Positions 63,788 through 64,000 of a stretch of DNA of 64,000 nt are shown piece by piece. Source of the DNA: Tetrahymena elliotti 4EA (taxonomy: Eukaryota; Ciliophora; Oligohymenophorea; Hymenostomatida; Tetrahymenidae); NCBI GenBank assembly GCA_000231825.2, contig JH720301.1, positions 1,536,123 through 1,600,122 on the forward strand, given 5' to 3'. Positions within the stretch are counted from its first letter, which is position 1, and each line of letters begins with the position of its first letter. Under the pieces are notes generated by a model. The model had not been told where the DNA came from. It saw only the letters and a list, made by a program, of their open reading frames with translations, and did no database searches. Both the position numbers and the translations under genes were made by a program.

Positions 63788-64000
63788 CTTGAACAATTAA
63801 TAAATGATGAATAAATAAATAATTCAAAAGAATTTAATAGAATATGAAGGAAGATCTTATTTTTAATTAGTATTTACATGAGAAGTATTTATATTTTTTA
63901 GGTTTATTTTTAAAAAAGCATTTTACACCAAAATTTTAGATTTAAATGCGAAATTTTTAAACTTGACAATTTGAATTTGATAGATCTAAAAAATTATCAA

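Noticed and set aside
1..64000. Large numbers of apparent premature stops suggesting pseudogenes
   Set aside because: They are TAA and TAG codons read as Gln in this nuclear code; TGA is absent from the coding exons.
1..64000. Telomere repeats, CRISPR arrays, insertion sequences, rRNA or phage genes
   Set aside because: None seen on reading through: no C4A2/G4T2 runs, no regularly spaced repeats other than the coding minisatellite, and no transposase motifs.

Overview
The window is nuclear DNA of a ciliate, most likely the macronuclear genome of a Tetrahymena-like oligohymenophorean. Nearly every reading frame that encodes a recognisable protein contains in-frame TAA and TAG codons where the family accepts or expects Gln, and each model ends at TGA. 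This is the ciliate nuclear code (UAA/UAG = Gln). Other signs agree: very high A+T, many short GT..AG introns (about 50-220 nt, a few longer), genes on both strands with AT-rich spacers, and cilium-related content. No telomeric C4A2 repeats, tRNA, rRNA, transposon or CRISPR array was seen. Standard-code ORF calls are almost all fragments or antisense shadows, so the genes below were read with TGA as the only stop.

Layout. Genes on the minus strand: an unidentified coiled-coil protein running off the left edge (1-1241), an ankyrin protein (5643-7414), an RrmJ/MRM2-type rRNA methyltransferase with a C-terminal extension (7973-10783), a second ankyrin protein (19017-20324), the axonemal-dynein assembly factor DNAAF5/HEATR2 (21340-24911), DNA topoisomerase II (25320-31106), a one-TM orphan (32350-33279), an Asn/Gln/Ser-rich orphan (36042-37871), a Piwi protein (50578-53001), a PTB-like three-RRM protein (54785-57121), a TPR-like protein built from duplicated exons (58707-61272), and a PP2C phosphatase at the right edge (61810-63787, 5' end open). 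Genes on the plus strand: a NEK-family kinase (1880-5131), an Exo84-like exocyst subunit (11287-14736), an RPxSA-motif protein (15405-18312), a repeat protein interrupted by a 100-N assembly gap (34119-35832), a small membrane protein with highly expressed-type codons (38977-39793), a VMA21-like protein with a long Lys/Glu tail (41281-42716), a PH-domain protein (44188-45940) and a coiled-coil orphan (47919-50158).

The genes do not form an operon-like system; this is ordinary eukaryotic neighbourhood structure. Functional themes that recur are cilia (DNAAF5, NEK kinase, possibly the RPxSA protein), membrane traffic (Exo84, VMA21-like, PH domain), RNA biology (Piwi, PTB-like, methyltransferase) and chromosome topology (TOP2).

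The most interesting observation is the Piwi protein. The three alignable catalytic positions of the PIWI slicer site are E, Q and E in place of D, D and H, while the rest of the 807-residue frame is open, so it looks like a retained non-cleaving Piwi. Next are the RPxSA repeat protein, the collapsed 30-nt tandem repeat at the N gap, the exon-duplicated TPR gene, and the VMA21-like protein with a very long charged tail ending in KKKK.
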